In this document: positions 53,087-63,702 of the stretch, piece after piece | Layout of the letters: every line of letters begins with the position of its first letter | Numbering within the stretch: position 1 is the first letter of the stretch | Source of the DNA: Caulobacteraceae bacterium | GTDB lineage: Bacteria; Pseudomonadota; Alphaproteobacteria; Caulobacterales; Caulobacteraceae | Direction of reading: 5' to 3' | Assembly (NCBI GenBank): GCA_027489335.1 | Contig: JAIXZX010000010.1 | Location: 124,001-188,000, forward strand | Length of the DNA stretch: 64,000 nt | Notes under the pieces: model-generated | Database searches by the model: none | What the model was told of the DNA's origin: nothing | Seen by the model: the letters and a program-made list of their open reading frames with translations, nothing else | Translations under genes and position numbers: made by a program

Positions 53087-53943
53087 GCCTTCGGCTCCAG
53101 CCGCGTCACCAGACTTGATGTGTCCCACCGGGCGCCGCCCATGGCCTGGACCTCGCCGTAGTAGCCGTCGACGAGACGTGTCACGTCGAGACGCGCGCCA
53201 TTGGCCTCCGCCTCGTCCAGCACCAGGCCGAGATCCTTGCGCATCCAGTCAACGGCGAAGCCGAAGTCGAAGCGGCCCTGCGCCATGGTCGGCCACCGGT
53301 TGTCCATCTGCCAGGACTGCGCCGCGCCCTTGGAGATCGCCGCCAGGACGTCGGCCGGATCGAGCCCCGCGCGCTTGGCGAAATGCAATCCCTCAGCCAG
53401 GCCCTGGACCACGCCTGCGATGCAGATCTGGTTGACCATCTTGGTCAACTGCCCCGATCCCGTCGGCCCCATGAGGCGCACCGCCTGAGCATAAGCCGCC
53501 ATGATGGGCTCCGCCCGCGCGAACGCCTCGGGCTCGCCGCCGCACATGATGGTCAGCTTGCCGGCCTCGGCTCCAGCCTGTCCGCCGGAGACTGGCGCAT
53601 CGATGAAGCTGCGCCCGGTCTCGGCGGTCTTCTGCGCCATTTCCCGCGCCACCACCGCCGAGGTGGTCGTGTGGTCGAGGATCACGGCGGCGGGCGCGAG
53701 CGCGTCCAACGCCTCGCTCACAACCTGACGGACATCGTCGTCCTTGCCGACGCAGAGGATGAGGGCTTCAGCGTCCCTCGCCGCCTCAGCGACCGTGGTC
53801 GCCGCCCGGCCAGTGTGCGCCTTGGCCCAGGCGACCGCCTTGGCCGGCGAGCGATTGAACACCGCAACCTCGTGGCCCCCCCGGACCAGATGCCCGGCCA
53901 TGGGGAAGCCCATGACCCCAAGACCCACAAACGCCAGCTTCAT
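53083..53943 (-). CDS. NAD(P)-dependent oxidoreductase, 3-hydroxyisobutyrate/2-hydroxy-3-oxopropionate reductase family
   Basis: A 286-residue beta-hydroxyacid dehydrogenase. N-terminal GLGVMGFPMAGHL (NAD loop), DAPVSGGQAGAEAGKLTIMCGG near residue 116, and GSGQLTKMVNQICIAG with the catalytic Lys are conserved. The C-terminal half lacks the long segment typical of mmsB and resembles tartronate semialdehyde reductase and related imine reductases more. It is coupled to the GNAT gene downstream by overlap. It is the second member of this family in the window (see 46991-47887). Confidence 0.88.
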   Translation of the reverse strand: MKLAFVGLGVMGFPMAGHLVRGGHEVAVFNRSPAKAVAWAKAHTGRAATTVAEAARDAEALILCVGKDDDVRQVVSEALDALAPAAVILDHTTTSAVVAREMAQKTAETGRSFIDAPVSGGQAGAEAGKLTIMCGGEPEAFARAEPIMAAYAQAVRLMGPTGSGQLTKMVNQICIAGVVQGLAEGLHFAKRAGLDPADVLAAISKGAAQSWQMDNRWPTMAQGRFDFGFAVDWMRKDLGLVLDEAEANGARLDVTRLVDGYYGEVQAMGGARWDTSSLVTRLEPKA

Positions 53944-53955
53944 AACCGTTTCCCA

Positions 53956-54018
53956 GACTCACAAATGGCAACGGCATCTTAACGCCGACCAGGGAGTCTA
54001 ACGCAGAATTAGCGTTAA
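53956..54018. promoter_or_regulatory. motB upstream region with two GANTC sites and TTAACG repeats
   Basis: Within the 88-base divergent spacer lie GACTC (53956-53960) and GAGTC (53994-53998), both CcrM methylation targets. TTAACGC at 53979-53985 and an inverted repeat TAACGC-N7-GCGTTA at 53999-54017 are also present. CtrA recognises TTAA-based sites, but the exact TTAA-N7-TTAA spacing is not met. A cell-cycle-controlled motB promoter is plausible. Confidence 0.4.
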
Positions 54019-54031
54019 CCGGGGTGGGGCG

Positions 54032-54937
54032 ATGGCGTCGGGCGAGCGGCCGATCATCATCAAGAAGATCAAGAAGGCGGCCCATGGGCACCATGGGGGC
54101 GCCTGGAAGGTCGCCTACGCCGACTTCGTCACCGCCATGATGGCCTTCTTCCTGCTCATGTGGCTTATCAACACGACCAGCCCCGAGCAGAAGCGCGGCA
54201 TCGCCGACTATTTCGCCCCGGCCAGCATATCGTCCACCACGTCCGGCTCGGGCGGCATCCTGGGCGGCACCGCCCTGGGCGAAGACGGGGCCAAGTCCTC
54301 CGGCTCCATGTCCATCATTGAGCAGATGTCGCCGGAATCGCCCAACCCGAACGAGGACGGCGAAACCCAGGACAGTTCGTCCAAGAGCCGGCTGCAGGAG
54401 GCCAGCACCGAGGCCCTGCGGGAAGCGCTGCACAAGCGTGAGGAAGCCGCCTTCCAGTCGGCCGCCCAGTCGCTGCGCCAGGCGCTGCAGGACATGCCGG
54501 AGCTGGCGGAGTTGTCGAAGAATATCATCATCGACCAGACCCCCGAAGGCTTGAGGATCCAGCTGGTGGATCAGGAGGGCCGCTCCATGTTCGACGAGGG
54601 CTCCGGCCAGCCCAACGAACGCGCCCGCCTGCTGCTGCGGGCCGTGGCCAAGATTATCAACCAGCTGCCCAACCGGGTCAGCATTTACGGACACACCAGC
54701 GTCAACATGAACGGCGCCCGCTCCGAAGGCGACTGGGCCCTGTCGGCCACCCGCGCGGACTCCTCGCGCCGGGTGCTGCAGGGCGCCGGCGTAGCGTCCG
54801 ACCGGATCTACCAGGTGTCGGGCAAGGCCAATTCGGAGCCGCTCTATCCGGACGACCCCACCCTGCCCGGCAATCGCCGCATCGCCGTGGTGCTGCTGCG
54901 CGAGGCGCCGGTCCTGCCGCCCGACGTCCAGCCCTAG
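54032..54937 (+). CDS. motB: Flagellar motor stator protein MotB
   Basis: Stator subunit that conducts protons and anchors MotA to the peptidoglycan. The 301-residue protein has a basic cytoplasmic start, then one transmembrane helix YADFVTAMMAFFLLMWLI with the proton-carrying D31. A plug and linker (about 50-155) is followed by the OmpA-like peptidoglycan-binding domain with SIYGHTSVNMNG near residue 220, NxxLSxxRA-type ALSATRADSSRRVL and GKANSEPLYPDDPTLPGNRRIAVVLL. No motA is adjacent, as in Caulobacter, where the two are unlinked. Confidence 0.95.
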   Translation: MASGERPIIIKKIKKAAHGHHGGAWKVAYADFVTAMMAFFLLMWLINTTSPEQKRGIADYFAPASISSTTSGSGGILGGTALGEDGAKSSGSMSIIEQMSPESPNPNEDGETQDSSSKSRLQEASTEALREALHKREEAAFQSAAQSLRQALQDMPELAELSKNIIIDQTPEGLRIQLVDQEGRSMFDEGSGQPNERARLLLRAVAKIINQLPNRVSIYGHTSVNMNGARSEGDWALSATRADSSRRVLQGAGVASDRIYQVSGKANSEPLYPDDPTLPGNRRIAVVLLREAPVLPPDVQP

Positions 54938-55053
54938 GGGTTACCGGATATGGGTCAGTACGGGAGGGTTCACTGAAATGTGCGGCTTGCCTGATCCCGA
55001 TCCATGCCGCCTAATCGGCGCTGACACAAAGGCTTGAGGTCGATACCCGCTCC

Positions 55054-55818
55054 GTGACGCAGCATTTCCCGACGCGACAGCTCAGGTTCTTCCTCACGGC
55101 GCCGTCCCCGTGCCCGTACCTGCCTGATCGCTATGAGCGGAAGGTCTTCGCCCACCTGCCCCTCACCGACGGGCCGAGCGTCAACGACTCCCTCACCCAG
55201 ATGGGTTTCCGCCGCTCGCAGAACATCGCCTATCGGCCCGCGTGCGAGTCCTGCATGGCCTGCATCTCGGCGCGACTGCCCGCGGCAGACTATGTGTTCT
55301 CCAAGTCCGAGCGCCGGGTGCTGGCCCGCAATGAGGATTTGCAGAGGTCTGTGGTCGAGGCCGAGGCGACCATGGAGCAGTTCGAGCTGCTTCGCCGCTA
55401 TCTGGTGACCCGCCATGTGGATGGCGGAATGGCCGAGATGAGCTGGCCCGACTATGTGGCCATGGTCGAAGACACGGCAGTACGCACCCATCTGGTGGAA
55501 TACCGCGTCCGCTCCAATGATGGCGGTCCCGGCGACCTGGTGTCCTGCGCCCTGATCGACCTGATGGGCGATGGCTTGTCGATGGTCTACAGCTTCTATG
55601 ATCCCGAGCAGGCCCGCCGCAGCCTCGGCTCATTCATGATCCTGGATCACGTGGTTCAGGCGGGCCTGCTTGGCCTGCCGCATGTCTATCTGGGCTACTG
55701 GGTCCGGGGCAGCGAGAAGATGGACTATAAGGCCCGGTTTTCGCCGATCGAGCTTCTGCGCCCAGATGGCTGGGCGCGGGTGAACAGCCGCGAGATTCTC
55801 AACGCCTCCCGCGGCTGA
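55054..55818 (+). CDS. bpt: Aspartate/glutamate leucyltransferase (Bpt; bacterial ATE homologue)
   Basis: Adds leucine to N-terminal Asp or Glu of proteins, feeding the ClpAP N-end rule pathway. The 254-residue protein starts at GTG 55054. FFLTAPSPCPYLPDRYERKVF at the N-terminus, GFRRSQNIAYRPACESCMACISARLP with the conserved cysteines near residue 65, and SFYDPEQARRSLGSFMILDHV plus YLGYWVRGSEKMDYKARF are family blocks. Leucyl rather than arginyl transfer is the bacterial family's known activity. Confidence 0.93.
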   Translation: MTQHFPTRQLRFFLTAPSPCPYLPDRYERKVFAHLPLTDGPSVNDSLTQMGFRRSQNIAYRPACESCMACISARLPAADYVFSKSERRVLARNEDLQRSVVEAEATMEQFELLRRYLVTRHVDGGMAEMSWPDYVAMVEDTAVRTHLVEYRVRSNDGGPGDLVSCALIDLMGDGLSMVYSFYDPEQARRSLGSFMILDHVVQAGLLGLPHVYLGYWVRGSEKMDYKARFSPIELLRPDGWARVNSREILNASRG

Positions 55819-55823
55819 GCAAC

Positions 55824-56042
55824 CTAGTCCCGCGAGCCTTCGAGGGTGAAGCCGACCTTCAGATAGACCTGGAAGTGGCCGAGCTGCCCGTCGACGATTT
55901 CGCCACGGGTTCCGGTGACCTCGTACCAGCGCATATCCTTCAGCGACTTGCCGGCCTCGGAGATGGCGTTGCGAATGGCGTCGTCGATGCTGTCCTTGGA
56001 CGAACCCACCAATTCGACGACCCGGTACACGTGTTCGGACAT
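55824..56042 (-). CDS. Dodecin, flavin-binding
   Basis: A 72-residue protein that forms hollow dodecamers storing riboflavin/FMN. From ATG 56042 it reads MSEHVYRVVELVGSSKDSIDDAIRNAI-type helix-strand order; the flavin-stacking Trp is in DMRWYEV and the Gln in HFQVYLKVGF. The family length is standard. It converges with bpt. Relevant to the flavin theme of this window, but not co-transcribed with the rib genes. Confidence 0.93.
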   Translation of the reverse strand: MSEHVYRVVELVGSSKDSIDDAIRNAISEAGKSLKDMRWYEVTGTRGEIVDGQLGHFQVYLKVGFTLEGSRD

Positions 56043-56226
56043 GAAGTGCTCCTGTGCCTCGCGCCGACCTGGCGCGCAGCTTAAGCGCCCAAGGGCCGCT
56101 CCCCGTTCCGGAGGGAATTCACAGCCCGTCCGAGCTCGTCCCCAGATGTGGGACGCCGTCACATCGACCCCATTCGCCCCACCTGCTAGGGTCGCCCCAG
56201 TTTCGTAACCCTCGCGGGAACCGTGA

Positions 56227-56892
56227 ATGGCCCGGCAGCTTCGGCTGAAGCTTCGACGTCCGCCATCCTATGAGCGGGACGACTTCGCTGCGGGTCCGTC
56301 CAACGCCGCCGCCCGGGCGGCCCTGGGCGCCTGGCCCGGCTGGCATGGGGGCATCCTCGTCCTGGTAGGGCCCGAAGGGGTTGGCAAAACTCATCTGGCG
56401 CGCCTGTGGACCGAGAACGTCGGCGCCCTTGAGCTCCCCGCCGTTGGGGGCGATCTCACCGAAGCCGGTCCGGTCCTGATCGAGGATGTCGACCGCGGTT
56501 TCGATGAAGAGTTCCTCTTCCACCGGATCAACATGGCCGCCCGCCCGGGGGGCGGCCTGCTGCTGACCGCTCGCACCCTGCCGTCGGCTTGGCCCGTCAA
56601 TCTGGCGGACCTGCGATCGCGGCTCAACGCTCTGCCCGTCGCCGAGATCGAAGCGCCGGACGACGAGGTGCTGGAGGCGGTCCTGCGTCGCCTCTTCGTC
56701 CGCTGCAACATTACGCCCCACGACGATGTGATCCCCTACCTCGTCAAACGCATCGAGCGCTCGGCGCCGGCCGCCTGGGCGCTTGTGCAGCGGCTGGACG
56801 CTGTCTCAGGGGAGACCCATCGCCCGGTCTCCCGGGTTCTGGCCCGACAGATACTCGAGGACGAGACGGAGAATCTTGACCTTTTCGAGTGA
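56227..56892 (+). CDS. hdaA: DnaA-inactivating protein HdaA (RIDA regulator)
   Basis: AAA+ protein homologous to DnaA domain III that works with the sliding clamp to stimulate DnaA-ATP hydrolysis and restrain replication. The 221 residues begin with the clamp-binding motif QLRLKL. Walker A is GPEGVGKTH near residue 47, Walker B VLIEDVDRG near 84, followed by RLFVRCNI and a C-terminal helical lid; DnaA domain IV is absent, as in Hda. It lies directly upstream of ppk, as in Caulobacter. Confidence 0.95.
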   Translation: MARQLRLKLRRPPSYERDDFAAGPSNAAARAALGAWPGWHGGILVLVGPEGVGKTHLARLWTENVGALELPAVGGDLTEAGPVLIEDVDRGFDEEFLFHRINMAARPGGGLLLTARTLPSAWPVNLADLRSRLNALPVAEIEAPDDEVLEAVLRRLFVRCNITPHDDVIPYLVKRIERSAPAAWALVQRLDAVSGETHRPVSRVLARQILEDETENLDLFE

Positions 56893-56948
56893 CCCTACGG
56901 CCATGATCGGCGACGTTTGTCCGATCAGCTGACCTGAACGAGGCTCCT

Positions 56949-59162
56949 ATGTCCTATATCGCATCCCCGCCTTCCCAAGGCGCGCCGAAGGCCGATGTGG
57001 TCCTGGGCTGGGATGCCGATCTGGCTGGCTCCCGGGACCGGTTCTTCAACCGAGAAATCTCGTGGCTGGCCTTCAACGAGCGTGTGCTCTCGGAGAGCAA
57101 GAACCCCCGCCACCCCCTTCTGGAACGGCTGCGGTTCCTGTCCATCTCCGCCAACAACCTCGACGAATTCTACATGGTGCGGGTGGCCGGCCTTAAGGCC
57201 CAGGTCCGCGAGCGCGTGCGCTCGGTCAGCCAGGACGGCCTCACGGCCGCCGAACAGCTGGAGCGGGTCAACGCCGAGGCCGCAATGCTGATGGCCGACC
57301 AGCAGACCAGATGGCGCGATCTACGCCAGGAGCTCGCCAGCGAGGGCCTGCGGCTTGTGGAGGCTGACGAGGTGACCCCGGCCGAGCGGGTGAGCCTGGA
57401 GACCGCATTCCTCAACCTCGTCTTCCCGATCCTGACGCCACTGGCCATCGACCCGGCCCACCCCTTTCCGTTCATCCCCAATCTCGCCCTCTCCCTGGCG
57501 CTCACCCTGCGCCGAGACGCCGACGGGCGGAAGTTCAACGCCCTGGTGCCGATTCCCGCCCAGGTCGCCCGCTTCTGGCAGCTTGAAGCCCCTCGCAGCG
57601 GACGCAAGCCCGCCAGGCCGCAGCGGCGGTTCATATCGCTAGAGGGCATGGTCGCCCTGTTTGTCGATCACCTGTTCCCGGGCTGTGACGTGGAAGCCAG
57701 CGGCGTGTTCCGCCTGATCCGCGATTCCGACGTGGAGATCGAGGAAGAGGCCGAAGACCTGGTCCGGGAATTCGAGGCCCGCCTGAAGCAGCGGCGCCTG
57801 GGTTCGGTCGTCCGGGTCGAGATCGAGTCCGCCATGCCCGAGGCGCTGCGCGGCTTTATCTGCGAGAACCTTAACGCCCAGACCGACGATGTCCTGCTGA
57901 TCGACGGCCTGCTGGGTCTCGACGAGCTGTCGCAGCTCATCCCGTCGGACCGGCCAGACCTGAAGTTCAAGCCCTTCACCGCCCGCTTCCCGGAGCGAAT
58001 TCTCGACCACGGCGGCGACTGTTTCTCGGCCATTCGGGAGAAGGACATCCTGGTCCACCACCCCTTCGAGAGCTTCGACGTGGTCGTGCAGTTTGTCCGC
58101 CAGGCGGCCCGCGATCCCCACGTCCTGGCCATCAAGCAGACCCTTTACCGCACCTCGTCCGACAGCCCGATCGTAGCGGCCCTGATCGAGGCGGCTGAAA
58201 ACGGCAAGAACGTCACCGCCGTCATCGAGATCAAGGCGCGGTTCGACGAGGAGGCCAATCTGAAGTGGGCCCGTGACCTGGAGCGCGCAGGCGTCCATGT
58301 CGTCTTTGGCTTCGTCGAATACAAAACCCACGCCAAGCTGTCGGTGGTGGTCCGCCGGGAGGGCGATCAGGTCCGCACCTACTGCCACTACGGCACGGGC
58401 AACTATCACCCGGTGACGGCGCGGATCTATACCGACCTCTCCCTGTTCACCACGGACCCGGCCCTGGCGCGGGACTCCTCGCGGGTGTTCAACTTCATCA
58501 CCGGCTACGCCCAGCCGACCAAGCTGGAACGGCTTTCCTTCTCGCCGATCACCATGAAGCGGGATCTGATCGCCCTGATCGCTCAGGAGGCGACCAACGC
58601 CCGGGCCGGCAAGCCGGCGGCCATCTGGGCCAAGATGAACGCCCTGGTGGACCCCGAGGTCATCGACGCCCTTTATGCCGCCAGCCAGGATGGGGTGAGC
58701 ATCGATCTGGTGATCCGCGGCATCTGCTGCCTGCGGCCGGGCGTGCCCGGGCTTTCGGAGAACATTCGGGTCAAGAGCATCGTCGGCCGGTTCCTGGAGC
58801 ACGCCCGCATTGTCGCCTTCGCCAACGGCAACGCCATGCCCTCGAGCAAGGCCCGGGTGTTCATCTCCTCAGCCGACTGGATGCCGCGAAATCTGGACCG
58901 CCGGGTCGAGAGTCTGGTGCCGGTGGAAAACCCCACGGTTCATCAACAGGTCCTGCAGCAGATCATGGTCGCCAACCTGAAGGATGAAGCTCAGAGCTGG
59001 ACCCTGGACGCCCAAGGGGGCTACACCCGCGATCCCAACTGGGACCACCCCAGCGCCTTTTCCGCGCACGAGTATTTCATGACCAATCCAAGCCTCTCTG
59101 GCCGGGGCCAGCGTGTGAAGGACATGCCGCGCGCGATCGATCATGTCGCCGCCCGAACCTAG
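56949..59162 (+). CDS. ppk: Polyphosphate kinase 1
   Basis: Reversibly polymerises ATP gamma-phosphate into inorganic polyphosphate. The 737 residues match PPK1: [16 protein letters not shown] near residue 34, [33 protein letters not shown] and [49 protein letters not shown] with active-site histidines. It overlaps ppx by 20 bases, so both arms of polyphosphate metabolism are coupled. Confidence 0.97.
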   Translation: MSYIASPPSQGAPKADVVLGWDADLAGSRDRFFNREISWLAFNERVLSESKNPRHPLLERLRFLSISANNLDEFYMVRVAGLKAQVRERVRSVSQDGLTAAEQLERVNAEAAMLMADQQTRWRDLRQELASEGLRLVEADEVTPAERVSLETAFLNLVFPILTPLAIDPAHPFPFIPNLALSLALTLRRDADGRKFNALVPIPAQVARFWQLEAPRSGRKPARPQRRFISLEGMVALFVDHLFPGCDVEASGVFRLIRDSDVEIEEEAEDLVREFEARLKQRRLGSVVRVEIESAMPEALRGFICENLNAQTDDVLLIDGLLGLDELSQLIPSDRPDLKFKPFTARFPERILDHGGDCFSAIREKDILVHHPFESFDVVVQFVRQAARDPHVLAIKQTLYRTSSDSPIVAALIEAAENGKNVTAVIEIKARFDEEANLKWARDLERAGVHVVFGFVEYKTHAKLSVVVRREGDQVRTYCHYGTGNYHPVTARIYTDLSLFTTDPALARDSSRVFNFITGYAQPTKLERLSFSPITMKRDLIALIAQEATNARAGKPAAIWAKMNALVDPEVIDALYAASQDGVSIDLVIRGICCLRPGVPGLSENIRVKSIVGRFLEHARIVAFANGNAMPSSKARVFISSADWMPRNLDRRVESLVPVENPTVHQQVLQQIMVANLKDEAQSWTLDAQGGYTRDPNWDHPSAFSAHEYFMTNPSLSGRGQRVKDMPRAIDHVAART

Positions 59163-60639
59163 AGCCGACAGCCGCCAGGCGGCGGTCATAGACGTCGGTT
59201 CAAATTCGGTCCGCCTGGTCATCTACCGGCTGGAAGGCCGGGCCATCTGGACGGTCTACAACGAGAAGGCCCTGGCAGGCCTCGGTCGCGACATGGCCGA
59301 CACTGGCCGCCTTTCTCCCGAAGGGGTTGAAGTCGCGGTGGGCGCCCTGCGCCGTTTCCGCGCCATTCTCCAGGACTGGGCGCCCGACGACGTCATCGCC
59401 GTCGCCACCGCGGCCGTGCGCGAGGCTGAGGATGGCCCCGCCTTTGCCGACTTTATCCGTGCCGAGCTCGGTCTGCCCCTGCGGGTGCTCTCCGGGGAAG
59501 AGGAGGCCTATTTCGCCGCCGCCGGCGTATTGGCCGGCCATCCCGCCGCCCGCGGGCTGGTGGGCGATCTCGGCGGCTCCAGCCTGGAGCTGGTCAGGGT
59601 GGGCCCGGACGGCCCCGCGCCGGGTATCACCCTCCCCCTCGGCCCCTTCGCCCTGGGGGCGCCGCGTCCCCTGGAGGTGGAGCCGACACGTCACCTGATC
59701 GCCGACAGCCTGTCGCCGATCGCCGAAACCCTGGGCGCCAGCGAATTCCACGCTGTGGGCGGCGCGTGGCGAAACCTTGGCCTGCTGCACATGATTATGA
59801 CGGACTACCCCCTGCGGGTGGCCCACCAGTATGAGATGTCACGCACCGAGGCCCTCGACCTGACCCGCTTTGTCGTTCGCCAGTCCCGGTCGTCCCTGGA
59901 GCGGATCGTGGGCCTGTCCAAGAAGCGCTACGAGACCTTGCCCTATGCGGCCCTGGTGCTCGAAACGCTGATCGAGCAGCTTGGGCTGGAGCGCATCGTC
60001 ATATCCGCCTTCGGCCTGCGGGAAGGGCTGTTGTGGGACGGCATGGACGCGGATATCCGCAGCCGGGACCCGCTGCTGGAGGGTTGTGAGGCCATGAGCG
60101 TGATGCGCGGCCTGTCGGCCGGCGACATGCCCAGGGCCCTCGAACGATGGCTGCTTCCGGCCTTCAGCCAACTGGAGCCCGTCTTCGGCGACCGGGACGG
60201 CCTTTTGATCGGCGCCGCCTGCCGCCTGGCGGACCTGGGCGGCCGACTTCACCCCGATCACCGCGCGGAGTTGGCCTTCGCCCAGGTGCTGCGGGCGCCC
60301 ATCGCTGGCATGTCGCACACTGAGCGGTGTTTCCTGGCGCTCACCACCTTCGCCCGCCACTCAGCCTCCAGCAATGCGCCGGAGCCGGAGACCCTGAACC
60401 GCGTGCTGAGCGCCGAACGCCGGGCAAGGGCGCGGGCGCTGGGCGCCGCGCTGCGCCTTGGCGGCGATCTTTCGGGCCGCAATGGTCGACTACTGGCGAA
60501 GGCGGACCTGTCGATCGAAGGACAGACCCTCCAGCTCAGCGCCGCCGACAGCTGGTCGGACCTGCTGCTCGGCGAACAGACCGCCAAACGCGCCGCCACC
60601 CTGGCCAGCGCGCTGAAGCTGAAACTGGTCCTGGCCTGA
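59143..60639 (+). CDS. ppx: Exopolyphosphatase (Ppx/GppA family)
   Basis: Processively removes terminal phosphate from polyphosphate, and may act on pppGpp. The 498-residue protein has [19 protein letters not shown] at the N-terminus (ASKHA phosphate-1 motif), [45 protein letters not shown] and a C-terminal HD-type helical domain. Its ATG is inside ppk, so expression follows ppk. Confidence 0.95.
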   Translation: MSPPEPRADSRQAAVIDVGSNSVRLVIYRLEGRAIWTVYNEKALAGLGRDMADTGRLSPEGVEVAVGALRRFRAILQDWAPDDVIAVATAAVREAEDGPAFADFIRAELGLPLRVLSGEEEAYFAAAGVLAGHPAARGLVGDLGGSSLELVRVGPDGPAPGITLPLGPFALGAPRPLEVEPTRHLIADSLSPIAETLGASEFHAVGGAWRNLGLLHMIMTDYPLRVAHQYEMSRTEALDLTRFVVRQSRSSLERIVGLSKKRYETLPYAALVLETLIEQLGLERIVISAFGLREGLLWDGMDADIRSRDPLLEGCEAMSVMRGLSAGDMPRALERWLLPAFSQLEPVFGDRDGLLIGAACRLADLGGRLHPDHRAELAFAQVLRAPIAGMSHTERCFLALTTFARHSASSNAPEPETLNRVLSAERRARARALGAALRLGGDLSGRNGRLLAKADLSIEGQTLQLSAADSWSDLLLGEQTAKRAATLASALKLKLVLA

Positions 60640-60642
60640 GGC

Positions 60643-61818
60643 TCAGCCCGCCGACTTCGGCGCCCGTCGGACCTCAACCACCCGAACCCGGGCGCCGTCC
60701 AGGACCAGGGCGAGTTCGCCGCGCTTGATCCGCAGGGCGTCGGCGCCGAAGGCTTCCAGCCGCCACCCCTTGAGGGCCTGGCTGTCGGCTTCGTCGTCGT
60801 TGGCGATCATTTCCAGATCGGAGACCGTGGCGATCAGCTTCGAGGCCACCCCAGTATCCTCGGCCCGGGCCTTCAGCAGCACCTTCAGCAGCTCCACAAC
60901 GGCGCCGGCCGCTGGCGAGCTCGTGGTCTTGGCCCGTTCGACCACCGGGGCGTAGGCCTCGGGGTTCTTCAGGGCCTCGCGAATGGCTTCCAGGAGGTCT
61001 GGCCCGAACTTGGACCCAGAGAAGCCCTTGGGCACCGAGCGCAGACGGTCGAGGCCGGCGGCGTCAGTGGGCGCCTGCGTGGCCACCTCGTCGATGGCCT
61101 CGTCTTTCAGGATACGGCCGCGGGGCTGGTCGCGTTGCTGGGCGGTGCGCTCGCGCCAGGCGGCGACGGCCTTGTAGACCGCCAGATACTTCGCCGTGTG
61201 CCGGCGCGGTTTCAGCCGCTTCCAGGCGTTCTCGGGAACCACGTCATAATTGGCCGGGTCGGTGAGGGCCTGCATTTCGTCGGTGACCCAGATGAGACGG
61301 TTCTCCTTCTCCAGCCGCTCGCGCAGCATGGGATAGAGTTTCGCCAGATGGGTGACGTCGGCGAGCGCATAGGTCAGCTGCGACTCCGCCAGCGGGCGAC
61401 GGGCCCAGTCGGTGAAGCGGCTGGACTTGTCGAGCTCGATCTTAAGCATCTGCCGGACCAGGGCGTCATAGGCGATCTGCTCGCCGAACCCGGCGGCCAT
61501 CCCGGCCACCTGGGTGTCGAACAGCGGCCTGGGCATGGCCTTCAGATTGTTGAAGATCTCCACATCCTGGCGGGCGGCGTGGAACACCTTGAGGATGCTC
61601 TCATCGCGCATGATTTCCAGGAAGGGCTCCAGGTCCATGCCCTCGGCCATGGGGTCGATGACCGCCTCGTCCCGTGGGGTCGCCGCCTGAATCAGGCAGA
61701 GCTTGGGCCAGTATGTGGTCTCGCGCATGAACTCGGTGTCTACGGCGACGAAGGGCTGGCCTTTCAGTCTGTCGCAGAACGCCGCGAGTTCGGCGGTGGT
61801 TGTAATCGGCGTCATCAC
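60643..61818 (-). CDS. rnd: Ribonuclease D
   Basis: A 3'-5' exoribonuclease acting in tRNA maturation. The 391 residues carry the DEDD exonuclease: [22 protein letters not shown] near residue 23, [14 protein letters not shown], and the third Asp in [13 protein letters not shown]; an HRDC domain (about 210-290) follows. It is convergent with ppx (3 bases apart) and divergent from purM. Confidence 0.95.
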   Translation of the reverse strand: MMTPITTTAELAAFCDRLKGQPFVAVDTEFMRETTYWPKLCLIQAATPRDEAVIDPMAEGMDLEPFLEIMRDESILKVFHAARQDVEIFNNLKAMPRPLFDTQVAGMAAGFGEQIAYDALVRQMLKIELDKSSRFTDWARRPLAESQLTYALADVTHLAKLYPMLRERLEKENRLIWVTDEMQALTDPANYDVVPENAWKRLKPRRHTAKYLAVYKAVAAWRERTAQQRDQPRGRILKDEAIDEVATQAPTDAAGLDRLRSVPKGFSGSKFGPDLLEAIREALKNPEAYAPVVERAKTTSSPAAGAVVELLKVLLKARAEDTGVASKLIATVSDLEMIANDDEADSQALKGWRLEAFGADALRIKRGELALVLDGARVRVVEVRRAPKSAG

Positions 61819-61910
61819 GTAGCTATAGCCTCGCGCGCGACCGAGTCTGCAAGCGCCCGATGCGAGGGCGCCTCACTTTATTTACGCCTCCCTGGGGCGA
61901 GGGCTTTGAA

Positions 61911-62936
61911 ATGACCGAACGGCCAAACGGGCTGACCTACGCCCAGGCGGGTGTCGATATCGACGCCGGCAACGCCCTTGTGGACGCCATCAAGCCGCTG
62001 GCCAAGGCGACGCGCCGGCCGGGCGCCGAGGCGTCTCTGGGCGGCTTCGGGGCGCTGTTTGACCTGAAGGCGGCGGGTTACGACGATCCCCTGCTGGTCA
62101 CCACCACCGACGGCGTCGGCACCAAGCTGAAGATCGCCATCGAAACCGGCCTGCACGACACCGTCGGGATCGACCTGGTCGCCATGTGCGTCAACGATCT
62201 GCTGGCGCAGGGCGCCGAGCCGCTGATGTTCCTGGATTATCTGGCCACCAGCAAGCTGGACGTGGCCGTCGCCACCCGGGTGATCGCCGGGATCGCCGAG
62301 GGCTGCAAGCTGGCTGGCGCAGCCCTGGTGGGCGGCGAGACGGCCGAGATGCCTGGCATGTACGCCGGCGCCGACTATGATCTCGCCGGCTTCTCGGTGG
62401 GCGCCGTGGATCGCAACCGGGTTCTGCCGCGGATGGATGACCAGGGCGCCGGCGATCTGCTGATCGGTCTGGCCTCATCGGGTCCGCACTCCAACGGCTA
62501 TTCGCTGATCCGCAAGATCGTCGAGCGCTCGGGTCTGGCCTGGGACGCAGCCGCCCCCTTCGCCGAGGGCCTGACCCTGGCGGAGGCCCTGATGGTCCCG
62601 ACCCGCATCTATGCCCGCAGCCTGACCCCGCTGATCAAGGCTGGCCACATCAAGGGCCTGGCCCATATCACCGGCGGCGGCCTGACCGAGAACCCGCCGC
62701 GAGCGATCGCCGAGGGGCTGACGGCCCGTTTCGACTGGGACGCATGGCCCCTTCCGCCGGTGTTCGCCTGGCTGGCGGAGGTCGGTGGGGTCGCGCAGGA
62801 GGAGATGCGCCGGACCTTCAATTGCGGTCTCGGCATGGTGCTGATCGTCGGCGCCGAGCAGGCGCCCAGCGTGCTCGACGCCCTGCTGGCCGCCGGCGAG
62901 GACGCCTTCATCTGCGGCGAGCTGGCTGCCGCCTGA
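61911..62936 (+). CDS. purM: Phosphoribosylformylglycinamidine cyclo-ligase
   Basis: AIR synthetase of purine biosynthesis. From ATG 61911 the protein has 341 residues: [16 protein letters not shown] at the N-terminus, [22 protein letters not shown] near residue 67, [38 protein letters not shown] and [13 protein letters not shown]. It ends before a hairpin terminator; purN, often adjacent, is absent. Confidence 0.97.
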   Translation: MTERPNGLTYAQAGVDIDAGNALVDAIKPLAKATRRPGAEASLGGFGALFDLKAAGYDDPLLVTTTDGVGTKLKIAIETGLHDTVGIDLVAMCVNDLLAQGAEPLMFLDYLATSKLDVAVATRVIAGIAEGCKLAGAALVGGETAEMPGMYAGADYDLAGFSVGAVDRNRVLPRMDDQGAGDLLIGLASSGPHSNGYSLIRKIVERSGLAWDAAAPFAEGLTLAEALMVPTRIYARSLTPLIKAGHIKGLAHITGGGLTENPPRAIAEGLTARFDWDAWPLPPVFAWLAEVGGVAQEEMRRTFNCGLGMVLIVGAEQAPSVLDALLAAGEDAFICGELAAA

Positions 62937-62961
62937 CCCGCCCCTGACCCATCCGCCTACG

Positions 62962-62994
62962 AAAAAGGGCCGCAGCGGCGACGCTGCGGCCCTT
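62962..62994. terminator. Intrinsic terminator between purM and ndk
   Basis: A perfect 13-bp inverted repeat (arms 62965-62977 and 62982-62994) with loop GCGA. The A-run 62962-62966 gives a T-tract for ndk on the reverse strand; for purM the trailing run is weaker (CTTGCTC). Confidence 0.9.
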
Positions 62995-63017
62995 GCTCAT
63001 TCCGGTGGTGAAGCCGA

Positions 63018-63437
63018 TCAGCCGACGATCTGGTCTTCGGTGAAGAACTGGGCGATCTCGAGCTTGGCGTTGTCCTGGCTGTCGGAGCCGTGGACGGAGT
63101 TTTCGCCGACATTCTTGGCGAACAGCTTGCGGATCGTGCCTTCGGCGGCCTGTTCCGGGTTGGTCGCGCCCATGATCTCACGATACTTGGCGACAGCGTT
63201 TTCGCCTTCCAGGACCTGCACGACCACCGGGGCCGAGGTCATCTGGCCGACCAGTTCACCGTAGAACGGGCGCTCCTTGTGGACCTCGTAGAAGGTCTTG
63301 GCCTGGGCTTCGGTCATGCGGATGCGGCGCTGGGCGACGATGCGCAGGCCCGCGTCTTCGATCACCGCATTGATCTTGCCGGTCAGGTTCCGCTCGGTCG
63401 CGTCCGGCTTGATGATCGAGAAGGTGCGTTCGGTCAT
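63018..63437 (-). CDS. ndk: Nucleoside-diphosphate kinase
   Basis: Transfers gamma-phosphate between nucleoside tri- and diphosphates through a phospho-histidine. The 139 residues include [19 protein letters not shown] near the start, [29 protein letters not shown] and the active-site [12 protein letters not shown]. It converges with purM. Upstream (63438-63702) is the longest gene-free stretch of the window, where I see no further feature beyond the two divergent starts. Confidence 0.98.
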   Translation of the reverse strand: MTERTFSIIKPDATERNLTGKINAVIEDAGLRIVAQRRIRMTEAQAKTFYEVHKERPFYGELVGQMTSAPVVVQVLEGENAVAKYREIMGATNPEQAAEGTIRKLFAKNVGENSVHGSDSQDNAKLEIAQFFTEDQIVG

Positions 63438-63702
63438 GGGATTTTTCTTCAGAATTGGGTCTTGAGGCGGGGTTTCGCCCAGAGGCGCGCGTGTATAGCC
63501 CTGAGACCCGCCCGCGCCAAGCCGCAGCGGCCGATACCTCCTGACGGGCGAGGCCAGGTCTGCTATGAGCGCCGCCACGGTCGGGACGGCGGCGGCGCAG
63601 ATCTCGAACTCTCGGCCCCTCCCCCCTGTGACGGCAAGCCCGCCCTCGTGCGTGTGGCCGCGCGCAATCTCGCCTGCCTCTTACTGTTGTGCCCTGACGC
63701 CC

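Noticed and set aside
53944..54031. Sigma-54 promoter (TGGC...GC) for motB
   Set aside because: A TGGCAAC element is present but the -12 GC is not at the required spacing.
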